From assembly GCA_005885565.1 (NCBI GenBank), contig VAXK01000199.1, forward strand, positions 1-29,156: 29,156 bases of DNA, in the 5' to 3' direction. How positions within the stretch are numbered: the stretch's first letter is position 1; each line of letters starts with the position of its first letter. This stretch comes from Actinomycetota bacterium. GTDB lineage: Bacteria > Actinomycetota > Thermoleophilia > Gaiellales > Gaiellaceae. The notes beneath the pieces are model-generated. The model searched no databases. It saw nothing but the letters and a program-made list of their open reading frames with translations, and was not told the DNA's origin. The position numbers and the translations under genes are program-made. Positions 1-7,058 of the stretch are shown one piece after another.

Positions 1-604
1 TGCCCTCGAGCCCGTACGGGCTGCCGATCAGGAGCAGCTGGTCGCCCGGCCGCGGCGGCGCGCCGGCGTGGACGTCCTGCCAGAGCGGCGCGGCGCCGGC
101 CGGCGAGCCGGAGACGCGGACGAGCGCGAGGTCGTTCTGCGAGTCGCGCACCATCACCTCGCCGGCCCACGAGCCGCCCTTGCGCTTCACGTCCACGTAG
201 TTGTTCTCGATCGTGTGCGAGACGACGTGGTTCGCCGTGACGAAGTAAGTGTCGCCGTCCTGGCGCCAGGCGGCGAAGCCGGCGCCGAGCCAGCCGTCGG
301 GGGTCTGGATCGTGAAGACGCTCTTCAGGGTGCGCGCGGCGAGCGGCGCGATGCCGGCGTCCTTCTGCTTGAGCCGCCGCGCCGTCGAGTCGACCTTGCT
401 TCCGAGCGCAACGTTCCGGTGGCGGAGCACCGCGAGCTGGTGTGCGACGCGCGCCTGGAGCGCCTTCACCTGCGCGCGGTCGTGGTGCGTCTGCGTATAC
501 GCGAGCACCGAGACTGCGAGCGCGCCGAGCGCGGCTGCTCCGACGAAGACCCCGAAGAGCGAGATCGAGCGCAGGCCTCCGCCCCGGTACTCGTCGTAGC
601 TCAT
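1..604 (-). CDS. Membrane-tethered trypsin-like serine protease (partial, C-terminus off window)
   Basis: The reading frame starts at ATG 604 and stays open to the window edge, giving 201 visible residues. A short cytoplasmic N-terminus is followed by one hydrophobic segment (about residues 11-35), then a charged, helix-prone stretch (about 40-85) that looks like a coiled-coil stalk. A chymotrypsin-fold protease domain begins near residue 92. The motif TANHVV places the catalytic His at about 126, and NDLALVRV places the catalytic Asp at about 158. The fragment ends in LIGSPYGLEG, typical of the HtrA/trypsin-2 strand that precedes the serine loop, so the catalytic Ser and any PDZ domain lie outside the window. 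The likely role is an extracytoplasmic, membrane-anchored protease, by inference quality control or stress related. It lies 67 bp downstream of dusB on the same strand and may be co-transcribed with it. The family assignment is good; the substrate is unknown. Confidence 0.8.
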   Translation of the reverse strand, partial: MSYDEYRGGGLRSISLFGVFVGAAALGALAVSVLAYTQTHHDRAQVKALQARVAHQLAVLRHRNVALGSKVDSTARRLKQKDAGIAPLAARTLKSVFTIQTPDGWLGAGFAAWRQDGDTYFVTANHVVSHTIENNYVDVKRKGGSWAGEVMVRDSQNDLALVRVSGSPAGAAPLWQDVHAGAPPRPGDQLLLIGSPYGLEG

Positions 605-643
605 ACCCACCCGACTTCTCGTCCGGGTGGAGCGGCGGCGGCA

Positions 644-659
644 TCCCTCGTTCGAGGGA
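644..659. repeat. Short inverted repeat between dusB and the protease gene
   Basis: TCCCTCG (644-650) and CGAGGGA (653-659) form a 7-bp perfect inverted repeat around TT just past the dusB stop. No T-tract follows on either strand, so a factor-independent terminator is doubtful. A weak second pairing (CCACCCG/CGGGTGG, about 607-630) lies next to it. Confidence 0.4.
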
Positions 660-671
660 CGGGCGGTGTCG

Positions 672-1730
672 CTAGCCGCCGCCGTAGATGGAGATGGGCA
701 TGTCGAGGAGGATCTCGTCGCCGGTCGGGAGCTCGGCCTCGAGCCGCTCCAGCAGCTCGGCCGCGCCCGGGGCGGCGGCGAGGAGCCGCAGCTCGACGTC
801 CTCGGTCGTGGCGAGCTGGACGAGCTCCTGCTTGAACGGCCGCGGAAAGCGGCCCCGGCCGAGGTACCAGCCGTAGAACTTCTTCAGGAAGCTCGAGGCG
901 CGGCGCTCGCCGAGCTCGCGTACCGTCTCGCGGACGAAGAGGACGAGCTCGGCGGCGACCTCCTCGCGGCTCGGCCCGGCGCCGTTCTCGCCGAGGATCT
1001 CGCGGAGCGCCCAGGGGTTGCCCTGCGCTCCGCGGCCGACCATGACGGCGGCCGCGCCCGTCGTCGCCAGGACGGCCTGCGCGCGCGCACGCGAGGTCAC
1101 GTCCCCGGAAGCGACGACCGGCACGCCGACCCGCTCGACGAGCTCGGCGGTCAGCGCGTGGTCGGCCTCGCCGGTGTACATCTGCCGGGCCGAGCGCGGG
1201 TGGAGCGTCAGGCTCGCCGCGCCGGCCTCCTCGAGCTGCGGGCCCACCTCGAGGCAGGCGCGCGAGCCGTTCTCGAGCCCGCGCCGCATCTTCACGGAGA
1301 CGGGGATGTCGACGGCGTCCGCGACCGCCTCGACGATCGCCGCGGCGCGGGCGGGATCCTCGAGCAGCGTCGCCCCGGCGCCGGTCTTCGTCACCTTCCG
1401 CACGGGGCAGCCGAAGTTGATGTCGACGACGTCGGCGCCGGCCGCCTCGACCATGCGAGCGGCCTCGGCCATCGTGGCGGGCTCGGAGCCGAAGATCTGG
1501 ATCGCGAGCGGATGCTCGTCGGCGCCGACCCGGAGATAGCCGAGCGTGCGCTCGTTCCGGTGCTCGATCCCGGCGCAGCTGACCATCTCCGAGCACACGA
1601 GGCCGGCGCCGAAACGGCGTCCCTGGCGGCGGAACGCCTGCACGCTGACGCCCGCCATCGGCGCGAGCACGAGGCGCGTCGGGATGCGGACGGCGCCGAT
1701 CCACCAGGGGGTGCGGAGATCCACCTGCAC
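672..1730 (-). CDS. dusB: tRNA-dihydrouridine synthase, DusB family
   Basis: This 352-residue flavoenzyme would reduce specific uridines in the tRNA D-loop to dihydrouridine, using FMN and NADPH in the cytoplasm. The N-terminal TIM barrel shows LVLAPMAGVS (about 20-29), the catalytic-cysteine motif NFGCPV (Cys about 108), the FMN/tRNA-site motifs SVKMRRG and LHPRSARQMYTG, and the phosphate-binding MVGRGAQGNPW. A C-terminal helical domain completes the usual length for Dus proteins. The start is GTG 1730; a second in-frame GTG lies two codons in, and no strong Shine-Dalgarno is visible. It is divergent from greA across 119 bp and followed by the protease gene on the same strand. The DusB subgroup is preferred because it is the common bacterial form in high-GC Gram-positives; the exact target uridine is not shown by the sequence. 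Confidence 0.93.
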   Translation of the reverse strand: MQVDLRTPWWIGAVRIPTRLVLAPMAGVSVQAFRRQGRRFGAGLVCSEMVSCAGIEHRNERTLGYLRVGADEHPLAIQIFGSEPATMAEAARMVEAAGADVVDINFGCPVRKVTKTGAGATLLEDPARAAAIVEAVADAVDIPVSVKMRRGLENGSRACLEVGPQLEEAGAASLTLHPRSARQMYTGEADHALTAELVERVGVPVVASGDVTSRARAQAVLATTGAAAVMVGRGAQGNPWALREILGENGAGPSREEVAAELVLFVRETVRELGERRASSFLKKFYGWYLGRGRFPRPFKQELVQLATTEDVELRLLAAAPGAAELLERLEAELPTGDEILLDMPISIYGGG

Positions 1731-1758
1731 GGAGCGCGAAATGGTAGACGAGCGGGCC

Positions 1759-1787
1759 TTGACGGCACGGGGGCGCCTGGCTACAAT
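1759..1787 (+). promoter_or_regulatory. Sigma70-type promoter of greA
   Basis: TTGACG (1759-1764) and TACAAT (1782-1787) are separated by exactly 17 bp. This is the best housekeeping-type promoter in the window. The predicted transcription start is about 1794, 56 nt before the greA start codon. Confidence 0.8.
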
Positions 1788-1795
1788 CCGCGCCC

Positions 1796-1829
1796 GCGAC
1801 GGCGCTTGATGCGCCGCCGCTTTTCTTTC
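1796..1829 (+). terminator. Terminator-like hairpin in the greA leader (candidate attenuator)
   Basis: A GC-rich stem (6 bp CGGCGC/GCGCCG at 1800-1805 and 1811-1816, extended by 3 more pairs after one A-C mismatch) closes on a 5-nt TTGAT loop. It is followed at once by TTTTCTTTC (1821-1829). This is the form of an intrinsic terminator, but it sits between the greA promoter and greA, starting almost at the predicted +1. It could abort transcription as a very short RNA, or act as a 5' stabilising hairpin. Confidence 0.5.
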
Positions 1830-1849
1830 GCAGGGGTCAGGAGGCCGAA

Positions 1850-2323
1850 GTGAAGGAAGTCATCCTCACTGCCGAGGGCTACGACAAGCTGAAGAGCGAG
1901 ATCGAGTACCTCTCGACCGAGAAGCGTCGCGAGGTGGCCGATCGGATCCGCATCGCGCGCGAGTTCGGCGACATCGCCGAGAACTCCGAGTACGACGACG
2001 CGAAGAACGAGCAGGCGATGCTCGAGCACCGAATCGCGACGCTCGAGGAGCGCCTCGTGGCCGCGCGTGTCATCGAGAAGGGCGACGTCAGCAAGGACGT
2101 CGTCTCGATCGGCTCCCACGTCCGCCTCCGCGACGTCGACGCCAGGGAGACCGTCGAGTACCACATCGTCGGCTCCGCCGAGGCGAACCCGGCCGAGCAC
2201 CGGCTCTCGAACGAGTCGCCCGTCGGCAAGGCGATCATCGGCCACAAGAAGGGCGAGACGGTCGAGGTTCCGACCCCGCGCGGCTCGCTCAAGTACAAGA
2301 TCCTCGAGATCAAAGCGGCCTAG
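1850..2323 (+). CDS. greA: Transcription elongation factor GreA
   Basis: The 157-residue protein has the full GreA length. GreA binds the secondary channel of RNA polymerase and stimulates cleavage of backtracked RNA, rescuing stalled complexes. The N-terminal coiled coil (about 8-75) carries the tip motif GDIAENSEYDDAK, with the metal-coordinating acidic pair at Asp41 and Glu44. The C-terminal FKBP-like domain includes ESPVGKAIIGHKKGE and ends in KYKILEIKAA. The start is GTG 1850, preceded by GGAGG (1840-1844) at 5-nt spacing. It has its own sigma70-type promoter and a terminator-like leader hairpin. The Clp-N/UVR gene follows within about 28 nt of the stop and is probably co-transcribed. 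Confidence 0.96.
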   Translation: MKEVILTAEGYDKLKSEIEYLSTEKRREVADRIRIAREFGDIAENSEYDDAKNEQAMLEHRIATLEERLVAARVIEKGDVSKDVVSIGSHVRLRDVDARETVEYHIVGSAEANPAEHRLSNESPVGKAIIGHKKGETVEVPTPRGSLKYKILEIKAA

Positions 2324-2351
2324 GCACGTACGGAGCTACGCTGCGCTCGAG

Positions 2352-3158
2352 CTGTTCGAGCGCTTCACAGAGCGAGCCCGCCAGGTCGTCGTCCTCGCGC
2401 AAGACGAGGCGCGCGCCTTCAGGCACAACTACATCGGCACCGAGCATCTGCTGCTCGGGCTGCTCCGCGAGGAGGAGGGCGTCGCTGCGCGGATCCTCGA
2501 GGCGCTCGACGTCTCGCTCGAGGAGGTGCGGGCTCAGGTCGCGCGGATCATCGGCGAGGGCGACGAGGTGGCGACCGGGCAGATTCCCTTCACCCCGCGC
2601 GCGAAGAAGGTGCTCGAGCTCTCGCTGCGCGAGGCGCTCTCGCTCGGCCACAACTACATCGGCACGGAGCACATCCTGCTCGGGCTCGCGCGCGAAGGCG
2701 AGGGCGTCGCGGTGCGGATCTTGGTCGACTACGACGTCGACGCGGTGAAGATCCGCGACGAGGTCGTGCGCGCGCTCTCGGGGGCGAGCGCGCCCGTCGA
2801 CCCGGTCCCCGAGCTCGAGCCCGACCTTCGGGCCGAGGTCGAGCGCCTGAGAGCCGAGAAGGCCGACGCGATCGCGGCCCGGGAGTTCGAACGGGCGGCG
2901 TCGCTCCGGATGCGCGAGCGGAACCTCGTCCGGCTCGGGCGTGAGGGGGACGCGGAGGGTTTCTGGGAGGAAGCGAAGAGCCCGCTTCCCGAGGCGCGCT
3001 TGGTGCCGACGAGGGTGCCGCCCAGACGCACGCCGGTCTGGCGGGGGTCCACGACGCTGGGCGTTCCGGCCTCCGCCGGGGACAGGGTGCCCGCCGTCTT
3101 CCCGTTCGGCGTGGCGCTCGGCCTCGGCATCCTGATCGGCCGGCTGATCTGGGGCTGA
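2352..3158 (+). CDS. Clp-N / UVR domain protein with C-terminal membrane anchor, apparent CTG start
   Basis: About 268 residues resemble the N-terminal part of ClpC but lack the AAA+ ATPase. Two Clp-N repeats are seen: the first has HNYIGTEHLLLGLLREEEG (about residues 25-45), the second HNYIGTEHILLGLAREGEG (about 100-120). A UVR-type helical hairpin (about 158-195, with REFERAASLRMRERNLVRL) follows, then a basic/proline linker, and a final hydrophobic helix (FPFGVALGLGILIGRLIW) at the extreme C-terminus. Between the greA stop and this homology the frame has no ATG, GTG or TTG. The CTG at 2352 lines up with the ClpC initiator (ClpC begins Met-Phe-Glu-Arg-Phe-Thr; here Leu-Phe-Glu-Arg-Phe-Thr), so a CTG start is inferred. 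GGAG at 2332-2335 is rather far upstream. By analogy with Clp-N-only proteins it may bind phospho-arginine or degron-bearing clients, or modulate ClpC at the membrane. That is inference. Confidence 0.75.
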   Translation: MFERFTERARQVVVLAQDEARAFRHNYIGTEHLLLGLLREEEGVAARILEALDVSLEEVRAQVARIIGEGDEVATGQIPFTPRAKKVLELSLREALSLGHNYIGTEHILLGLAREGEGVAVRILVDYDVDAVKIRDEVVRALSGASAPVDPVPELEPDLRAEVERLRAEKADAIAAREFERAASLRMRERNLVRLGREGDAEGFWEEAKSPLPEARLVPTRVPPRRTPVWRGSTTLGVPASAGDRVPAVFPFGVALGLGILIGRLIWG

Positions 3159-3234
3159 ACCGGAGCCTGAGCCGTCCAAACCGGCCACGCCCCGAACCAG
3201 CCGAACCTCCGCGAACCTTGCGACCCTGCGAGAA

Positions 3235-3256
3235 GTGCCAGGCACGTGCCTGGCAC
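3235..3256. repeat. Perfect 22-bp palindrome (REP-like)
   Basis: GTGCCAGGCAC (3235-3245) is followed directly by its exact reverse complement (3246-3256), with AA before and CTTT after. The core resembles GTGCCAGGCAC palindromes I recall as dispersed intergenic repeats in other bacterial genomes. It lies between the Clp-N/UVR gene and lysS and could also act as a bidirectional hairpin. No second copy occurs in this window. Confidence 0.6.
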
Positions 3257-3301
3257 CTTTAGGAGGGTTGAGGGTTCGCCGGCGCCGTTACGCTCCCGGC
3301 C

Positions 3302-4602
3302 GTGCCGATGCCGAAGCGCTTTCCGGACCGGTCCTTCGTGGCCGACGTTCGCGCCGAGGCGGAGCGGCTCGAGCCGGGCCAGGAGGCCGGCGAGACCCGT
3401 CGGCTCGCCGGCCGCGTCATGGCGCGGCGCGGCCACGGCAAGCTCGTCTTCCTCGACCTCGTCGACCGCTCCGGCCGCATCCAGCTCCTCTGGGCATGCC
3501 GGCGCAGTCGCGGCGGGGGGAGCCGTCGCTCGCGGTCGCGCGGCTCGAGCTGCTCGCGAAGATCCGGACGCCCCTTCCCGACACCTTCCACGGCCTGACC
3601 GACGTCGAGCAGCGCTACCGGCGCCGCTACCTCGACCTGCTGATGAACGAGGAGACGCGCGCCGACTTCGAGCTGCGCACGCGCGTCGTGACGGCGATCC
3701 GCGGCTACCTCGACGGCGAGGGCTTCCTCGAGGTCGAGACGCCGATCCTCCAGCCACGCTACGGCGGCGGCTTCGCCGAGCCCTTCGTCACGCACTACAA
3801 CGCGCTCGACACCGACTACTACCTGCGCATCGCGACCGAGCTCTACCTCAAGCGGCTGATCGTCGGCGGCCTCGAGCGGGTCTACGAGCTCGGCAAGGAC
3901 TTCCGCAACGAGGGCACGTCCTACAAGCACCAGCCCGAGTTCACCATGGTCGAGTGGTACGAGGCCTATGCGGACTACCGGGACACGATGGCGCGCATGG
4001 AGGAGCTCGTCGCCCACGTCGCGCGCGAGGTGCTCGGGCGCACCGACGTGGAGTACCGCGGCCACAGCGTCGACCTCGGCCGGCCTTGGCGGCGCCTCCC
4101 TCTTGTCGACGCGCTCGAGGAGCACGGCCTCTGGACGCGCGACGCCGACGAGCTCCGTCGGCGACTCGGCGACCGCGACGTCGACACGAGCCGCGACCGC
4201 TCGTGGGCCGACCTCGTCGACCACGCGCTCACGTCGTTCGTCGAGCCGAGCCTCGTCGAGCCGACGATCCTCCACGACTACCCGGTCGAGCTCTCGCCGT
4301 TCGCCCGCGCGACCGACGACGATCCGCAGCTCGTCGAGCGCTTCGAGTTCTACGTGGGCGGGACCGAGCTCGGGAACGCATTCAGCGAGATCAACGACCC
4401 GGACGAGCAGGCGGCGCGCTTCGAGGAGCAGAGTGGGGAGGAGGGCGGCGAGCCCGGCGACCCGGACTTCGTGGAGGCGCTGCGCTACGGCATGCCGCCG
4501 ACGGGCGGCCTCGGCCTCGGGATCGACCGGCTCGTCATGGTGCTGGCCGGCAGGGACACGATCCGCGACGTCGTGCTGTTCCCCGCGCTGCGGCCTCGCT
4601 AG
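3302..4602 (+). pseudogene. lysS: Lysyl-tRNA synthetase (class II) with internal deletion and frameshift
   Basis: LysRS charges tRNA-Lys with lysine. The N-terminal part (from GTG 3302, or ATG 3308) encodes the start of the OB-fold anticodon-binding domain as far as GRIQLL (about 3490). From about 3493 the LysRS homology resumes in another frame with MPAQSRRGEPSLAV and runs to 4602 with an intact class II core: motif 1 region EVETPILQPRYGG, motif 2 FRNEGTSYKHQPEFTMVEW, and motif 3 GLGLGIDRL. Compared with normal LysRS about 30 residues of the OB fold are missing, and the lost length must be 1 modulo 3 to explain the frame change. The rest is undecayed, so the lesion is recent or an assembly error. 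A -10-like TACGCT (3289-3294) ends 7 nt before the GTG, hinting at a leaderless start. The stop overlaps the convergent GT4 stop by 2 nt. Confidence 0.85.
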
Positions 4603-5675
4603 AGACCGTACGTCGCGAGCGTCCGCTCGACCATCGCCCGCTTCGTGAAGAGCCGCTCCGCGCGGTCGTGCGCCCGGGCGGCGAGCTCGGCTCGAAGCGA
4701 CTCGTCCGCGCGGAGGCGCCGCACCGCGTCCGCGGCTTCCGGCGCGTCGCGGACGAGGATCCCGGCGTCGTCGACGACCTCGCGGATCGCCGGCAGGTCG
4801 CTCGCCACGACCGCACGCCCGGCCCTCATGGCCTCGAGCAGCGAGAGCGGAAGCCCCTCGAACGCGGAGAAGTGCACGAGCACGTCGGTGCGGGCGATCG
4901 CCGCCGCGGCGTCCCGTTGGGCGAGCCAACCGCTCACCGCGACCCCCGCGCCGACGAGCAGCTCCCGGTCGGGGCCGTCTCCGAACCAGTGGAAGGCGGT
5001 GTCGCCGTCCTCGCCGAGCAGCGCCCGCATCTCGACGAAGAGGTCCGGGCGCCGCTGGTAGGCGGCCCGGCCGACGGAGGCGACGACGAACCCCTCGCCC
5101 GCCGGCGCGACGCCCGGCTCCGCGAGCTCCCCGTCGACGCCGTTCTGGACGACCGAGACGCCGTGCCGCCGAGCGAGCCGCGCCGCGACGGCGCCCTCGG
5201 CCCGGGAGCAGGCGATCGTGTGCGCGCGCGGGGCGAGCGCGGTCTCCGCGACCAGCGTCAGCCAGCGGAGCCCGCGGGGGTGCGACCCGTTCAGGAACGC
5301 GTACCCCTGAGGCGTGTAGAAGCGCGCCCAGCCCGGCGCCGGAACGAGGCGGCCGACGAGGCCCGCGTACGTCGAGTGGAGGTGGAGGACGCCGCCGTGG
5401 AATCGCGAGAGCTCCCGGCGGAGAGCGACGGCCGCGCGTACCGTCCCGACGCAGCCGCCAACGGCGGAGCGGTCACCCCAGCCGTCGACGGGCACGAGCC
5501 GTACCCGCGGGTCGAACCACTCCGACATGTCCTCCGGCGTCTCGGGCCTGCGGCCGTAGACGACGACCGTCGGGATGCCCGCCACGACGGTCTCGTCGGC
5601 GAGCGCGGGCACGACGCGGAGGATCCCGCTCGCCAGCGCCTCGCAGACGTGGATGACCGCAGCGTCGCCCTTCAT
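4599..5675 (-). CDS. Glycosyltransferase family 4
   Basis: The 358-residue, two-domain GT-B enzyme probably transfers a sugar from an NDP-sugar to a lipid-linked glycan on the cytoplasmic face of the membrane. The N-terminal Rossmann domain includes VIHVCEALASGILRVVPALA and LHLHSTYAGLVGR. The C-terminal donor domain starts near FVVASVGRAAYQRRPDLFVE and carries FSAFEGLPLSLLEAMRAGR, the GT4 E-x7-E motif (Glu-Gly-Leu-Pro to Glu-Ala-Met). It begins at ATG 5675 with a purine-rich GGAGAG upstream. It lies 51 bp downstream of the acyltransferase gene on the same strand, so the two are probably one transcript. Its stop overlaps the lysS stop on the opposite strand. The acceptor and donor cannot be read from the sequence. 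Confidence 0.88.
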   Translation of the reverse strand: MKGDAAVIHVCEALASGILRVVPALADETVVAGIPTVVVYGRRPETPEDMSEWFDPRVRLVPVDGWGDRSAVGGCVGTVRAAVALRRELSRFHGGVLHLHSTYAGLVGRLVPAPGWARFYTPQGYAFLNGSHPRGLRWLTLVAETALAPRAHTIACSRAEGAVAARLARRHGVSVVQNGVDGELAEPGVAPAGEGFVVASVGRAAYQRRPDLFVEMRALLGEDGDTAFHWFGDGPDRELLVGAGVAVSGWLAQRDAAAAIARTDVLVHFSAFEGLPLSLLEAMRAGRAVVASDLPAIREVVDDAGILVRDAPEAADAVRRLRADESLRAELAARAHDRAERLFTKRAMVERTLATYGL

Positions 5676-5726
5676 CGTCCCTGTCTCTCCGTCGGCCGCC
5701 GCCGACGCGCGCTTTAGCCCCGGCTC

Positions 5727-6968
5727 CTAGCTCGGCGCCGGCTGCTTGAGCGTCGCGGGCGGCACGACCACCTCGGGCTCCGGCTCGGGCTGCTCCCGTG
5801 CCTCCTCGCCCTCCACCTCGGGCGACAGCCGCGGCGGCGCGACCGGCCTGCGGCCGGTGATCCGCTTCGACCAGACCCGGCCGCGCGCGATCATCGGCCG
5901 CTCGATCGTGCGGTGGAGGAGCTCGGAGAGCAGGAGCGACGTCGCGACGACCGCCGCGAGGAGGACGAGGCTCGCCACCCAGGCGCCGTGGCGTGCCGGC
6001 TGGTTGTCGGAGTTGAAGACCACCGAGGGCGCGACGTGGTGCGCCACCTCCACGCACACCGACAGGCAGATCAGGTTGACGAGGTAGACCGCGTACGAGC
6101 GCTTGCCGAAGTAGATCATCGCGCGGGTCGCGAGCGGCCGGGCCCACGACGGGCGCGCGACGACGAGCGACCCGAGCGCGAGCGCCGTGGCCGGGCCGAA
6201 CATGACCTGCGCGATGCCGGCGTGCCGGTACATGAGTACGTGCGCGAGGACGAGGCTGCCGAGCGTCAGCCAGGAGTAGCGCAGGATCCGCTGGAGCCGC
6301 TCGTAGCTCTCGCGCCGGTGGAGCAGGACGGCGAGCAGGCACCCGACCATGATCTGGCTGTAGTAGAGGTAGTGCGTCCCCGGGTCGTAGCCGATCAGCG
6401 TCACGGCGACGAGCAGCGCCGCGGCGACGAGCCGCCAGCGCGGGCGGCGGGCGAGGAGCACGAACCCGAGCAGCGGCCACAGGAGGTAGAACTTCTCCTC
6501 CACGCCGAGCGTCCAGCTGAGCCTGAACGGCGTGCCGAAGCTGGCGACGTTCGGCGCGAAGTCGTTCATGTACGTGAAGTAGTAGGGCAGGACGTGCAGC
6601 AGGGGGCCGCGCTGTCCCTGCCGGTCGAAGCCGATGTCGACCAGGATGTAGAAGGCGAAGACGACGTAGTAGAGCGGCAGGATCCGGCAGGCGCGGCGGA
6701 CGTAGAACGCGCTCAGCGAGACGGAGCCGTCGCGGCCCTCCTCGCGCAGGCAGAGCGTCGTGATCAGGAAGCCGCTGATGACGAAGAAGACCGACGGGCC
6801 CTCCCAGCCGCTGAGCCAGGCCCAGAGCGAGGAGTTCACGTGCCACGTGAGGACGAGCAGGATGCTGATCGCGCGCACGCCGTCGAGCGGCCGGAAGTAC
6901 CGCTCGCGCAGGTACTCCTCGTGGGTCGGAAGCGATTTCCGCACCCGACCGCCCGAATATCGCCGCAA
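5727..6968 (-). CDS. Membrane acyltransferase, acyltransferase-3 (OafA/YrhL) family
   Basis: The protein of about 413 residues has roughly ten hydrophobic segments, as is normal for acyltransferase-3 proteins that O-acetylate or otherwise acylate surface glycans. The N-terminal block RPLDGVRAISILLVLTWHV contains the conserved Arg and the catalytic-type His, followed by SVFFVISGFLITTL and FYVRRACRILPLYY. SWTLGVEEKFYLLWPLL is the family's other signature. The start is set at TTG 6968 because AGGGGGAG (6975-6982) lies 6 nt upstream; GTG 6944 is an in-frame alternative. The C-terminal tail is a proline/glutamate-rich, probably disordered extension. The frame stays open further upstream, but that part is not membrane-like and overlaps the divergent GT4. 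It is co-directional with the downstream GT4. Confidence 0.9.
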   Translation of the reverse strand: MRRYSGGRVRKSLPTHEEYLRERYFRPLDGVRAISILLVLTWHVNSSLWAWLSGWEGPSVFFVISGFLITTLCLREEGRDGSVSLSAFYVRRACRILPLYYVVFAFYILVDIGFDRQGQRGPLLHVLPYYFTYMNDFAPNVASFGTPFRLSWTLGVEEKFYLLWPLLGFVLLARRPRWRLVAAALLVAVTLIGYDPGTHYLYYSQIMVGCLLAVLLHRRESYERLQRILRYSWLTLGSLVLAHVLMYRHAGIAQVMFGPATALALGSLVVARPSWARPLATRAMIYFGKRSYAVYLVNLICLSVCVEVAHHVAPSVVFNSDNQPARHGAWVASLVLLAAVVATSLLLSELLHRTIERPMIARGRVWSKRITGRRPVAPPRLSPEVEGEEAREQPEPEPEVVVPPATLKQPAPS

Positions 6969-7058
6969 CAGGCTCTCCCCCTGCAAACGAGGCACTTGCG
7001 ACTCTCTTAGCACCCCCCGGGGCGAAGCGCAAGGAAGAACCGGTGGTGTAATCAGCGT

